Source: Promethearchaeota archaeon (GTDB lineage: Archaea; Asgardarchaeota; Lokiarchaeia; Sigynarchaeales; SOKP01). From it: DNA of 62,075 nt. Below, one piece after another: positions 36,131 through 46,732 of this stretch; the first letter of the stretch is position 1; the number at the start of each line of letters is the position of its first letter. The position numbers and the translations under genes are program-made. The notes beneath the pieces were generated by a model. The model worked only from the letters and a program-made list of their open reading frames with translations, did no database searches and was not told where the DNA came from. The stretch is from positions 1 through 62,075 of the forward strand of contig JABXKC010000023.1 in NCBI GenBank assembly GCA_013375495.1. The letters are read 5' to 3'.

Positions 36131-37105
36131 ATGACTGAACTTAAATTTTTAGATTATGATGGAATATCACTCTTTTCTAATTGCCGCGTGTATCAAAATG
36201 AAAAGAATGTACAAGTTCATTTGTTACCCGTGATCCATATCGGAGAAGCAAAATATTACGCCGATTTACAAAACTATATCCAAAACCGAATCTGTATATT
36301 TGAGAAGATCAAACTGTCTTCTTCTAAAGAAAACCAACAGAAATCCGCAAAGAGTCTTGACGAATATATAGAAATAACATCTCCCGAGATAGAAGAATTC
36401 TGGGGCCAATATAATAAGCTTTTAAAAAAATTTTACAAAAAATTCCTTACCCGAGATGTAAAATCACTATGTAAAATGGTTAAGAAAAAATTTAAGAGCT
36501 TTGATGCTAAAATTCGAAAAATTTATGACGACTGTGTAAAATCAGGTTTTGGAATTCAAAATTTATATCCAATACAATTATACTTATGTGAAATCATGAA
36601 TTTGGACCATCAACTACTTGCAATTGATTATGAAGGAGATATTGTTCATCGCACCAACTGGATACATACAGATTTAGACTTTGGAAGTATAACAGAAAAT
36701 GTGGATCTGAACGAGTTAATAGAAGAAATGTTGAAAGAACCCTCACCGAAAATACTTGAAATGCTCTTGAAACAAATTAGACTTCTTTTAACGAATATTC
36801 TCGGAATGGTGGAATTTAAAATAACTCCCGAAATATCTAAAAAAAGAGAACTATTAGCAAGTGGATTAGTTCAGTTCTTAACTCACCAGTTTGAAGAAGC
36901 TACAAATATCACCCCTGAGTATATACTAGAGGGGAGAAATTCAATGATCGAGAAACAAATTTTGAATTTAATTGAAGATCACGAGGAAATCGTAGTTTTT
37001 TACGGAGTAGCGCACATGGGAGCAATAGAAAGGTTCTTAGTTGAACAAGGATTTAGTTTTAAAACCCAACAAAGTTTTAAGGCGTTCAAAATTGAAGAAG
37101 ATTAA
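36131..37105 (+). CDS. TraB/PrgY/TIKI superfamily protein
   Basis: A 324-residue protein with the pattern of the TraB-TIKI-GumN fold: an N-terminal strand with histidine (LLPVIHIGEAKYY, about residue 35), an arginine motif GRNSMIEKQI (about 275) and a closing G-x-x-H motif YGVAHMGAIERFL (about 297). Relatives include TIKI metalloproteases and PrgY, which inactivates peptide pheromones; archaeal roles are unknown. The first histidine lacks the usual upstream G-x-x spacing, so activity is uncertain. No membrane helix is clear. AGGGGA precedes the ATG; the gene closes the phosphate-methyltransferase run and ends two bases from the convergent hydrolase. Confidence 0.65.
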   Translation: MTELKFLDYDGISLFSNCRVYQNEKNVQVHLLPVIHIGEAKYYADLQNYIQNRICIFEKIKLSSSKENQQKSAKSLDEYIEITSPEIEEFWGQYNKLLKKFYKKFLTRDVKSLCKMVKKKFKSFDAKIRKIYDDCVKSGFGIQNLYPIQLYLCEIMNLDHQLLAIDYEGDIVHRTNWIHTDLDFGSITENVDLNELIEEMLKEPSPKILEMLLKQIRLLLTNILGMVEFKITPEISKKRELLASGLVQFLTHQFEEATNITPEYILEGRNSMIEKQILNLIEDHEEIVVFYGVAHMGAIERFLVEQGFSFKTQQSFKAFKIEED

Positions 37106-37106
37106 A

Positions 37107-38087
37107 CTATGCAATATGTTTTTTAACAAAATTCCTAATACTTTTCCAGGCATCCATGCTTTCATCTAACTTATTGGCATACCTTTGGAACACATGCGTC
37201 ATTCCTTCATATACTTCTAATGTTACATCAACTCCAGAGGTTTTTGCTTGTTCTGCACATGATACCACTTCGTCCCGTATGACTTCGATACCTCCCGCTT
37301 GGAATAAAAGTGGTGGTAAGCCTTCTAATTCTGCGTAAATGGGAGAAATGTATGGATCATTTTTACCTTTTTTTCCTGCGTATAAAACGGCCATTAATTT
37401 CGAACCTTCAGCTACTGTAGGTTCATATTTATAATTAGTTCTTAAAGATCTCCCAATTCCCTCCAAATCGACCCACGGAGATATCATAACTGCTGCAGCG
37501 GGCATTGGAAGCTCTAATTCTCTAATTTTGAGCATTGTTGCCATTGCTAAACCTCCACCTGCCGATTCTCCACAGATGATTATGTTCTGAGGATCAAAAT
37601 CTTGAGTTAATAACCACTTATAAACTGTAATAGAATCCTCTAAAGCAGCAGGATAAGGGTGTTCTGGTGCTAATCTATATCCTACATTTAAACATCGAAG
37701 GTTGGTTCCTCTCATATAGAGAGATGCAATCCAACGACGAGTATCTAGATTCCCCATAATATATCCCCCTCCAAACAAATGGAATAGGATTTTTTGTTCA
37801 TCGGTATCAGGAGTATATACCCATTCCGATTCCACATTTCCAGCATTAAAACGTTTGAATTCAATATTATTTGGGATACAGTTATTCTCCTCAAGAGCAA
37901 CAATCTTATCAATGTATCTGTGCATATGTAACAAAAGAGGTGGGCTTACCTTCAAATTAGTAATATCATCAACACTTACTCCATGATTAGCAGCGAACTC
38001 TTCTGCAACTTTAGCGCTAATTTTGGCGTCTTTTTCTAATATTTTTCCTAATTTTGGATGTATTTTTGCCACTTCGAGATATGACAT
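37107..38087 (-). CDS. Alpha/beta hydrolase, hormone-sensitive lipase family
   Basis: A 326-residue esterase-type protein. The oxyanion motif is HLFGGGYIMGN (about residue 92), one residue different from the usual HGGG. The nucleophile is in CGESAGGG (about 155), and THVF at about 307 supplies the histidine. The acidic residue position reads GGIEVIRDE rather than the common DPLRDE, so the charge relay may use the nearby Glu or Asp. It would hydrolyse short acyl esters in the cytoplasm. Monocistronic. Confidence 0.85.
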   Translation of the reverse strand: MSYLEVAKIHPKLGKILEKDAKISAKVAEEFAANHGVSVDDITNLKVSPPLLLHMHRYIDKIVALEENNCIPNNIEFKRFNAGNVESEWVYTPDTDEQKILFHLFGGGYIMGNLDTRRWIASLYMRGTNLRCLNVGYRLAPEHPYPAALEDSITVYKWLLTQDFDPQNIIICGESAGGGLAMATMLKIRELELPMPAAAVMISPWVDLEGIGRSLRTNYKYEPTVAEGSKLMAVLYAGKKGKNDPYISPIYAELEGLPPLLFQAGGIEVIRDEVVSCAEQAKTSGVDVTLEVYEGMTHVFQRYANKLDESMDAWKSIRNFVKKHIA

Positions 38088-38254
38088 GACTTTACCTAAT
38101 CACAATTAAATGGTTAGAATGGAAAATTAATCATTCAATATCAATTCTTACAAAAATAATCTCGAGTTTATACGACTTAAAATCATAATGGGTGATTTTA
38201 ATAATGATAGATTTTTAGTTGTTTATATATTTAGATTTAAGGGAGTCGTTTAAG

Positions 38255-39651
38255 ATGGAAAAGAAAAGGCAAAGTAAATTTCAAGCTAAAAAAGATGAAA
38301 TGGTCATTGAACGCCTTGCAGAGTTTTGGCCAGAACCACGAGAACAATTACATTTCGGAGGGTGGAAGGCTACTTATGATTTAGTCGATAGAATTGGCTT
38401 AGATAAAGCAGAAGGCTTGTTAGATATTTGTTGTGGTGAAGGAGGAACTGCAAATTGGCTAAGCGAGAAGTACAAAAAAAAGTCTCAGGTGTGGATATTT
38501 TAGATAGCGCAATTGAAGTAGCAAATAAACGCGCAAAGGAGAAAAGAGTTGAAGATTATGTTGATTTCAAGGTAGCCGACATCTTTGATTTACCATATTC
38601 AGATTCTACATTTGATATTGTCTATGGACAAGATGCTGATGGCTTAGCACATAGAGATAGAAAATTAATTTTTCAAGAAATTGCTCGCGTATTAAAGCCT
38701 CAAGGTTTAGTTGCTTTCCAGTTGTGGATTCCTTGCCCAAGCATGCCTGAGGATAAATTGAAGTATTTTGAACAAATAACGGTTGAAACAGGTTTTCCAG
38801 AAATGACTCGACTTTCAGTGAAGGATTTTGTCGATGATTTGAAAGCAGCAGGTTTTACAAATATAATTATTGATGACTTAAGTAAAATGTACCATGACCA
38901 CATGAAAAAAATGGCTGAGCAGTATCATAAAAAGCTTAAAGTACCAGATGATTGGCATAATATGCTCTTAGACTTAATGAATGAAAGCTATGAATTTGGA
39001 GTAAGGATTATCGCTAAGGTTAAAAAACATGCACAAGATTATGAGTTCTCACATGAATTGCCTTTAGCCGAAGAGCTATATTTTTATGGTACGGGTATAT
39101 TTAGTCCAGACTTTATATTTGATTTTGATACAATTGCTGAAGAACGAGAATATCGCGAGAAGATATTAACTTACTTAAGGAAAAACTATCCCAAGTTTGG
39201 ATGGTCAGCAGAAGGAGAAGGAATTCTAGCTTCGGGAGCGGTAGATAACTATTCGCCCCCAAAAGTAGGAAGTTTTTTACGAGCTAATTTGAATAATATA
39301 ATTCAATCAAAAGAGTACAACATAAAAATTGATAACGGAAAGTATCTAGATTGTCGGATTGACGAAATATATATTGATTTTTACCGTTTTAATTGTGCGA
39401 TAGTACATTTCATGGTTTATATACCTGAGAAATCATGGCAGGATAAAGAAATATTAGAACGCATGCGATTTTTTATTCAGAGGCATTCCCATCCGATAAG
39501 TGAGTTTGGGATAGATTTTGAATCAGTATTTGCTATTACTATATCAGAATTAAATTCTATCTTTAAGCAAGTTATAAGAGATTTAGAACCTCCAATACTT
39601 AAAACACCCTTCTTGGATTTTACTAGTCTAAGTGAGGAAATTAAAACATAA
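38255..39651 (+). pseudogene. SAM-dependent methyltransferase with extra C-terminal domain, split by a frameshift
   Basis: Two overlapping frames together make one protein. The first (ATG 38255, after AAGGGAG) carries motif I LLDICCGEGGTANWLSEKY and then runs into a stop at 38501-38503. The second resumes with SGVDILDSAIEVANKRAKEK and GQDADGLAHRD, the next methyltransferase motifs, to 39651. The break is at A8 (38474-38481); a -1 shift restores the frame. The bases 38476-38482 form A-AAA-AAG in the right phase, the classic bacterial dnaX slippery heptamer, so programmed shifting, a real mutation or a homopolymer sequencing error are all possible. The restored protein has about 465 residues; the part after about 265 is an unrelated, unrecognised domain. 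Confidence 0.7.
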
Positions 39652-39684
39652 TTATTTTGGACGCATTGTACGATAGTTGCTGCT

Positions 39685-40398
39685 ATGCCCAAGGGATTTG
39701 ATGTTAATTCCGAGCATTTTCAAGGAGTTTTACTAAATTTAAATCCAAAGGGTATTTACAATTATTCAATTTTCCCTAATATTTTTGCCTATGTTGAATC
39801 GGGGGATTCGCTTATTTGTTTACTAAATGAGGAAGATATTCAAGATAGAACTCCAAAGACGATAGCTAACGAAGATTGGATTCCTTGGATTGCGATTCAT
39901 AATTATACGTGGAAAACTGTCTGGGAACTCGATCGGGGTTTCTACATTCTACTTAATTTAGTAACATCTCACTTAAAACATAAGAGAGTTGAAGAATATC
40001 GAGATGTTTATGCTGTTAATGCTTTAATAAATCATATAATTTTGGTTCTAGACACACACAAATCGCGAAATCTCACATCTACCTATTACAGCATGCATTT
40101 TATTGAACAGATCAGTGATGCATGGCGAACAGGAGAAATTTTAGAAGCGGCAACCTCAAAAATGGAAGTTTTAAAGGATCTAATTGGACAATTAGATGAA
40201 ATTGAGAGTTCCAGAAGGAGTCGGCGTGTAGAATTATTTTTAACTTTTCTTGGTGTTTTTGCTTTAGGAAGTTTAGTATTAGATTTTATTGGTGCTATAT
40301 CATTTGGGGATTTGATACCTGATTGGATTAAATTATTACTAGGATTCGGAATACCAGCTACTTTTACAATTATTGCTTACAAACTATTAAAAGAATGA
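39685..40398 (+). CDS. Two-helix membrane protein, possible C-terminal part of the preceding gene
   Basis: 237 residues from ATG at 39685, with a mostly soluble body (PNIFAYVESGDSLICLL, EDWIPWIAIHNYTW) and two C-terminal membrane helices (FLTFLGVFALGSLVLDF; IKLLLGFGIPATFTIIAY), an overall outline like CorA-type proteins. It is in the same frame as the preceding open frame and separated from it only by a TAA at 39649-39651 and eleven sense codons (LFWTHCTIVAA). So it may be the membrane end of one longer protein interrupted by a nonsense codon, or a separately started gene. Function unknown. Confidence 0.6.
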   Translation: MPKGFDVNSEHFQGVLLNLNPKGIYNYSIFPNIFAYVESGDSLICLLNEEDIQDRTPKTIANEDWIPWIAIHNYTWKTVWELDRGFYILLNLVTSHLKHKRVEEYRDVYAVNALINHIILVLDTHKSRNLTSTYYSMHFIEQISDAWRTGEILEAATSKMEVLKDLIGQLDEIESSRRSRRVELFLTFLGVFALGSLVLDFIGAISFGDLIPDWIKLLLGFGIPATFTIIAYKLLKE

Positions 40399-40433
40399 TT
40401 AAATCAAAAATTAAGAAGAGATTTTTAAAACTA

Positions 40434-41843
<1,410 letters not shown>

Positions 41844-41993
41844 TTATCGACCTTGAAAAAGATTTTTGTATTTTATATCCCACCACTTTCCCATCCAAGT
41901 AAAAATGGAGATTTTTTATTCTTTTCGGATAAGGAAAATTAAATTTAGGGAAATTCTCAAGTTTTTAGGGGAAAATTTAATTATAAAAATTCA

Positions 41994-42815
41994 TTAATCG
42001 CTTTTTTTATGCGCTCTTAATGAAAAAATCATAGGTACTGAATGCTTAAAAGTTTGGAATTCCCAATATCCATCTTTTCTCCGTTTCATATCTGGATGAA
42101 TTTGAAAGAAACTAAACGGAAATTCGTGAAAAAACTCTATTTCTAATCCAACTTTCAAGAGAGAATTAATAACATGTTCCATAGGGTGAAACCAATCGTA
42201 AGTTGTTTTATTTTGCAGCTTAGCATCTGGATTCGCGTACGATCCATCTTCGTCAAAACGATAAGGTTTTCCTTGGTTAAAATAGTCGTATCCAACTTGA
42301 AAAGCTCCCTCGTATTTCTCATCAATTAAATTACCAAACGGGTGGTTTTCAACAATATAAAAGGTTCCTCCTGGATTCAAGCAATAATCGATTACTTCAG
42401 CCCATTTGTATAAATCGGGTAACCAACCGATAACACCATTAGAAGTGAAAACAACATCAAATTTATCGTTTAAGATATCAGGTATGTCGTAAATATTAGC
42501 GTTAATAAATTCAGCAGGGATGTCTAATTCTTCGCTTAACTGGCGTGCAAGAGCTATAGCTTTATCTGAGAAGTCGACACCAGTAACTTTCGCCCCCATT
42601 CGCGCAAAAGAAAGCGTATCCATACCAAAATGACACTGTAAATGTAACAGCGTATTACCATCTACATTTCCTATTTCTTTGCGCTCAATTGGAAAAAGAG
42701 AAGATTTACCGGATTTAAACCCATCTAAGTTATATGATTTAGATTTAGCATTGATCTCGACTAACTCGTTCCATCTTCTTAAATTTGCTCTAAAGTATTC
42801 TTCGTTATCATTCAA
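41994..42815 (-). CDS. Class I SAM-dependent methyltransferase
   Basis: A 273-residue methyltransferase. Motif I is HLQCHFGMDTLSFARMG (about residue 57), motif II VTGVDFSDKA, and FTSNGVIGWLPD marks the substrate-side strand. No ATG is available near the 5' end; TTG at 42815 is used. It is the last gene of a tight run with the beta-helix protein (26 bases) and hypB (20 bases), all on the minus strand. Substrate unknown. Confidence 0.85.
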   Translation of the reverse strand: MNDNEEYFRANLRRWNELVEINAKSKSYNLDGFKSGKSSLFPIERKEIGNVDGNTLLHLQCHFGMDTLSFARMGAKVTGVDFSDKAIALARQLSEELDIPAEFINANIYDIPDILNDKFDVVFTSNGVIGWLPDLYKWAEVIDYCLNPGGTFYIVENHPFGNLIDEKYEGAFQVGYDYFNQGKPYRFDEDGSYANPDAKLQNKTTYDWFHPMEHVINSLLKVGLEIEFFHEFPFSFFQIHPDMKRRKDGYWEFQTFKHSVPMIFSLRAHKKSD

Positions 42816-42841
42816 TTAAAACGCTTATTATACTTACTAAT

Positions 42842-43261
42842 TTAAAATTCTACGAACTGTAGTTCGCTTTTTGATTTAGCTGTTCCGACTAACACGCTAT
42901 TTTTCATATTCAGATTTTTAAAATTAAGCGAACTATTCTTAGCAACGATACAATTTTCCAGTTTAAAGTTTTGTCCAATATTTACGTTGTTAAAGATGAT
43001 GGTGTTAGAAATTTCTACATAATCTTCAATTACCGAATTGACACCTATATATACATTAGGTCCTAAAAGAACATCATCTCCAATCTTCACATTGTCTTCT
43101 AAATAAACGGGTTCGATAAACGTTGGATAATCTCCTACATAATTCTCAAGACGGCTACTTATTTTTGTGAAGAACCTTAGCATTAGACCTCTAATATCTG
43201 ATTTGCTAATATCATCGAAACTTCCAATAAGTTCACTAATTTTGCTTAATTCTTCTTTCAT
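42842..43261 (-). CDS. Left-handed beta-helix (hexapeptide repeat) protein
   Basis: 139 residues. After an N-terminal helix comes a left-handed beta-helix of imperfect hexapeptides (VKIGDDVLLGPNVYIG, IEDYVEISNTIIF, VNIGQNFKLENCIVA). It resembles the C-terminal half of sugar nucleotidyltransferases and gamma-class carbonic anhydrases, but the three metal histidines of the latter are absent, as is a nucleotidyltransferase domain. It may be an acyltransferase-like remnant or a scaffold subunit. Sandwiched between hypB and a methyltransferase in one operon. Confidence 0.7.
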   Translation of the reverse strand: MKEELSKISELIGSFDDISKSDIRGLMLRFFTKISSRLENYVGDYPTFIEPVYLEDNVKIGDDVLLGPNVYIGVNSVIEDYVEISNTIIFNNVNIGQNFKLENCIVAKNSSLNFKNLNMKNSVLVGTAKSKSELQFVEF

Positions 43262-43281
43262 AATTCCTCAATACTATTGGT

Positions 43282-44007
43282 TTATAATCCCATTAATTTC
43301 ATTAATTTTTCAATATTCTCCCCAGTTTTTGCGCTTGTTGTTATTACATCTAACTTGGGATTAATTTTTTTAGCATCAGATATCATTTTATCGACATCAG
43401 TTCCAAGGCGTTCTTTTAAATCGATCTTATTAATTACGGCAATATCAGACATTTTAAAAAGCATCGGGTGTTTTTCAACCACCCATTCTCCTTCTGTAGT
43501 TGACACTACAATTAATCTTTTATCAGTTCCTAAAACAAACTCTGAGGGGCATATCAAATTTCCTACATTCTCTATAAAGACAATATCATAATTTTTTAAG
43601 TCTTTATTTTTGATTATCTGATAGATATGATAAGCATTTAAGGCGCACTCTCGACCTGTATTGATCTGAATTGTTTCTGCTTTGTGTTTTTCAATACGAT
43701 CTGCATCTACTCGGGTTGTAATATCCCCACAGATCACTAATACTCGAAATTTTGAAGTTAGTTTCTCAGAGATCGTTTCTAATAAAGCAGTTTTCCCTGC
43801 TCCGATAGCCCCTACTATATCAAAGGATTTTATGTTATTATCTTTAAATGTCTGATGGACTCTATCAGCTAACAATTCGTTGTCTTTTTCTACCGCCTTT
43901 TTGGTCTCGATTACTTCGTCTCTTATATCATCTCGAGCTAAATTAGTACTTTCGACTTCTTTAATTCTTGATATAATTTTTTCTTCCTTGTCTGACATTG
44001 AGAACAC
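43282..44007 (-). CDS. hypB: HypB-like GTPase for nickel insertion
   Basis: A 241-residue SIMIBI GTPase. P-loop GAIGAGKTALL (about residue 62), GDITTRVDADRI, ENVGNLICPSEF and NKID are all HypB marks; the protein supplies nickel to [NiFe] hydrogenase maturation with HypA. The G-domain metal site, normally CHLDA, reads CALNA: the Cys is present, the His and Asp are not, while the second Cys (LICP) is. So the nickel site is altered. An ATG at 43998 is an alternative to the GTG at 44007. No other hyp gene lies in the window. Confidence 0.85.
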   Translation of the reverse strand: MFSMSDKEEKIISRIKEVESTNLARDDIRDEVIETKKAVEKDNELLADRVHQTFKDNNIKSFDIVGAIGAGKTALLETISEKLTSKFRVLVICGDITTRVDADRIEKHKAETIQINTGRECALNAYHIYQIIKNKDLKNYDIVFIENVGNLICPSEFVLGTDKRLIVVSTTEGEWVVEKHPMLFKMSDIAVINKIDLKERLGTDVDKMISDAKKINPKLDVITTSAKTGENIEKLMKLMGL

Positions 44008-44137
44008 ATAATTGTTTTTATCTTATAAATATTTGAAGGAATTTCTATTTTTCGATATTTTTAGAAATTTGTTAAATCCTATTTGAAATCCTTAAATTTT
44101 AGATGCAACAAAAATATTCCCAAATAACGAATTCCTC

Positions 44138-45049
44138 TTACTTTAAATATTTTAGCGTAATATAATTAGCTAATAGGACAAAAATTCCTCCAATGATGGT
44201 GAAAATCGAGAGATTCCTTAAAAAAATTGCGGTATTAATAGTTGCCATAACAGGTTCAAAATACGATAAAATTACTATGTTACCACCTTTATCTTTCTTC
44301 ACTCCAACATTATACAATGTAAACGCTAAGGCAGTAGGGATAAGCCCTAGCATTAAAATTATTATTAAATCTAAAATTGTGATTCTAAATAAATCTGTAA
44401 TACTAAATGGCAAAAAGGGAAAAATTAAGAATAAAGTAGACCATAAAGTTAAAAAAACATCAAAATTGCCATCCGAATTAATTTTTCCTCGAACTTTATA
44501 AATTTTTTTTTTAGAAAAAATTAATATGCCTAAACAAAAACCTGAAAAAATCCCAACAACTAATCCCAATATTAAAATTTGACCGGTCCAAAATTCCATT
44601 ATGATGGATATTCCCACGATTGCTAAAATGAAACTAATGAAGTTAATTTTTGATACTTTTTCTTCTTTTGTTATTACTAAAAAGATTAATAGAAAAACTC
44701 CACTAGTATATAATAAAAAAGCTGCAAAAGCATAACCTGTGAGTGTGATATTCAAAAAGTAAAGGAATACTATTAAAGGGTTAAAAATTGCTAATACGAT
44801 TAAGTATTTCCAGTGCATTTTGAAATACTCTTTAAAGAAAGTAATAGAAAAGGATCTTGTTATTAGCATAAAAATTATTAGAAAAGCAGCTCCAAAAATA
44901 CCTCTGAACATAACTATTGAATAAATTGGATACCCACTTAATAAAGAAATAAATATCCCTACATTACCCATAAAAATTCCTGATAAGAACATGCTTATTT
45001 TGGAAACTGTTGGATTAAATTGAGCTTCATTTAATTCCTCGATGGTCAT
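44138..45049 (-). CDS. EamA/DMT family membrane transporter
   Basis: A 303-residue membrane protein with ten helices arranged as two five-helix EamA repeats (first repeat starting ISMFLSGIFMGNVGIFISL, second around ILGLVVGIFSGF). The family exports amino acids and other metabolites. The second repeat keeps a conserved AFTLYNVGVKKDKGGNIVIL segment followed by the PVMA motif, typical for the family. Monocistronic; substrate unknown. Confidence 0.88.
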   Translation of the reverse strand: MTIEELNEAQFNPTVSKISMFLSGIFMGNVGIFISLLSGYPIYSIVMFRGIFGAAFLIIFMLITRSFSITFFKEYFKMHWKYLIVLAIFNPLIVFLYFLNITLTGYAFAAFLLYTSGVFLLIFLVITKEEKVSKINFISFILAIVGISIIMEFWTGQILILGLVVGIFSGFCLGILIFSKKKIYKVRGKINSDGNFDVFLTLWSTLFLIFPFLPFSITDLFRITILDLIIILMLGLIPTALAFTLYNVGVKKDKGGNIVILSYFEPVMATINTAIFLRNLSIFTIIGGIFVLLANYITLKYLK

Positions 45050-45215
45050 TGTATTGTAGAAGCTATCATTGTTTTAATTTTATTGGAATTGAATAATTCA
45101 CAATTAGAATTGGTGTAAATCTAAAAATTATGGGTATTAATATGTTACTTATCAATTTCATATCAATTAGGAGCAGAAGGAATATAATACCAATAATAAG
45201 ATAACTATTTATTGA

Positions 45216-46583
45216 CTAATTCTTAAAGCCACATTTAGGACAAGTAGAAGTACCTCTTAATGTATGAGCACACATTTTACAAAATTTAATTGTGATTTTT
45301 CTAGGAGGTTTCAACATTGTAATTGAAATTTTCTCCTTTACCTGAGTTGTTCCCTCGGAATCGCTTACAACTGATTCAGTGGCTGAAGGAATGAGATTAT
45401 TCCTTGAGCCGTTAGACTTCACAGTTACCTCCTGGCCAAAATATCCTCCAACTTTGACTTTTTTAGTTGGAGTAACATCCTGAGGAGGTTTACTTAAGCT
45501 AGGCGGAGATTTAATTTTATCTGGATTAAGTATATCCTCACCAATCACAACTCGTTCGTAATTTTCCTCAACAATTTGTTCTTTAACATGTTTCTCTTCA
45601 AGATATTCTCCTTCAATACCCTCTTCGATAATCTCAGATGTTACTACTTCATGCTCCTGTTGTTCTTCGTATTCTTCCTCATATATCATTTCTACATATT
45701 CTTCGTCTAATTTTAATAAGGTATCACATTGAATGCATCTAAATAAATGGTTAAATCCGATATTATTTGAAATGGAATAATCAGCGGCACAACATGCATG
45801 GTATTTTGCATTACAATTAAAACATTTGTGAACCTCGTCAGAATATGCGCTACAGATGGGACACACCTCTTTTTCACACATATCACACTTTTCTTCCTCA
45901 TCAGAATCTAATGAGATTAAGTCTACAGCCAGTTTTTCGTAAAATATTTTATCTTCGTCCAAAATTTGACTGCTCGCTTCAGGTTGAACAACATTAAATT
46001 CCGATTTACTCTGAACCAAGGATGTTAAAATATTTAAGAACGATTTCGCATCGTTGCAATAGAGGACTCCTCCGTGAGTTTCACTAGTTACAACTTTCAG
46101 TTTAACATCGTCGTTGTAGAAGTTTTCTTCTCCTACACGAATGATATCAATAAAAGCGTTAAAATTTTTAGCTTTAATCAAAAGATCGTAAAGCGCGTTG
46201 TGATAATCTTCTGATAATGTACTAGGAGTATCTGAAATAATAATTACTCGGTAATTTTTTCGAGATTCACTACTTTTTCTAAAGATATAAGCTAATATCT
46301 CAAATAAACCATTTTCAAATAAACTTCTTTTTATTTCTCTCGTATTCCACTTTTCATTCACAATATCGGTAAATATTTCAAATTCTGTTTCATCATATAA
46401 AGTTACGGGATTAGCGTCATTTTGAAAGAGTAACAATCCATATGAACTTAGGGTGTTAAACTTAGCTTTTTCTTTGATGAAATTGCCAATACTCTTAAGA
46501 AGGTTCTTCTTCTTAATAAAATCTGTGATAAGATCAAAATAAAACACAAATTCTTCTGAGTTTACTGACGCTTTCTTAAACAT
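45216..46583 (-). CDS. VWA-like protein with RING/PHD-like zinc domain and zinc ribbon (copy A)
   Basis: About 455 residues, start ATG 46583 (TTG at 46595 also in frame). Residues 5-200 follow a von Willebrand A-like pattern: FYFDLITDF, then RVIIISDTPSTLSEDY; the metal-binding DxSxS is changed. Residues about 232-290 form a zinc cluster C-x2-C-x4-C-x2-C, then C-x2-C-x4-H-x2-CC and C-x2-C, the spacing of RING or PHD cross-brace domains. An acidic linker rich in EE follows, with the GGYFGQEVTV motif shared with copy B, and a last C-x2-C...C-x2-C ribbon. The architecture recalls the TFIIH subunit p44/Ssl1. Function unknown; protein-binding scaffold or ubiquitin-type ligase are possibilities. Confidence 0.7.
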   Translation of the reverse strand: MFKKASVNSEEFVFYFDLITDFIKKKNLLKSIGNFIKEKAKFNTLSSYGLLLFQNDANPVTLYDETEFEIFTDIVNEKWNTREIKRSLFENGLFEILAYIFRKSSESRKNYRVIIISDTPSTLSEDYHNALYDLLIKAKNFNAFIDIIRVGEENFYNDDVKLKVVTSETHGGVLYCNDAKSFLNILTSLVQSKSEFNVVQPEASSQILDEDKIFYEKLAVDLISLDSDEEEKCDMCEKEVCPICSAYSDEVHKCFNCNAKYHACCAADYSISNNIGFNHLFRCIQCDTLLKLDEEYVEMIYEEEYEEQQEHEVVTSEIIEEGIEGEYLEEKHVKEQIVEENYERVVIGEDILNPDKIKSPPSLSKPPQDVTPTKKVKVGGYFGQEVTVKSNGSRNNLIPSATESVVSDSEGTTQVKEKISITMLKPPRKITIKFCKMCAHTLRGTSTCPKCGFKN

Positions 46584-46732
46584 CTTGAGATTCAAATAAC
46601 GTATAAATTTTATCCAATTATGAAGTGAAGTTAAGTAAAATAATAAGAGAATTTTTATTTATTTTTATTGATCTTTCTTAATTTCTCATTATTAAAAACA
46701 AGAAAAATACATCAAAACTATAAATGAAAGAT

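Noticed and set aside
42842..43261. Gamma-class carbonic anhydrase
   Set aside because: The beta-helix is present but the three zinc histidines are not.
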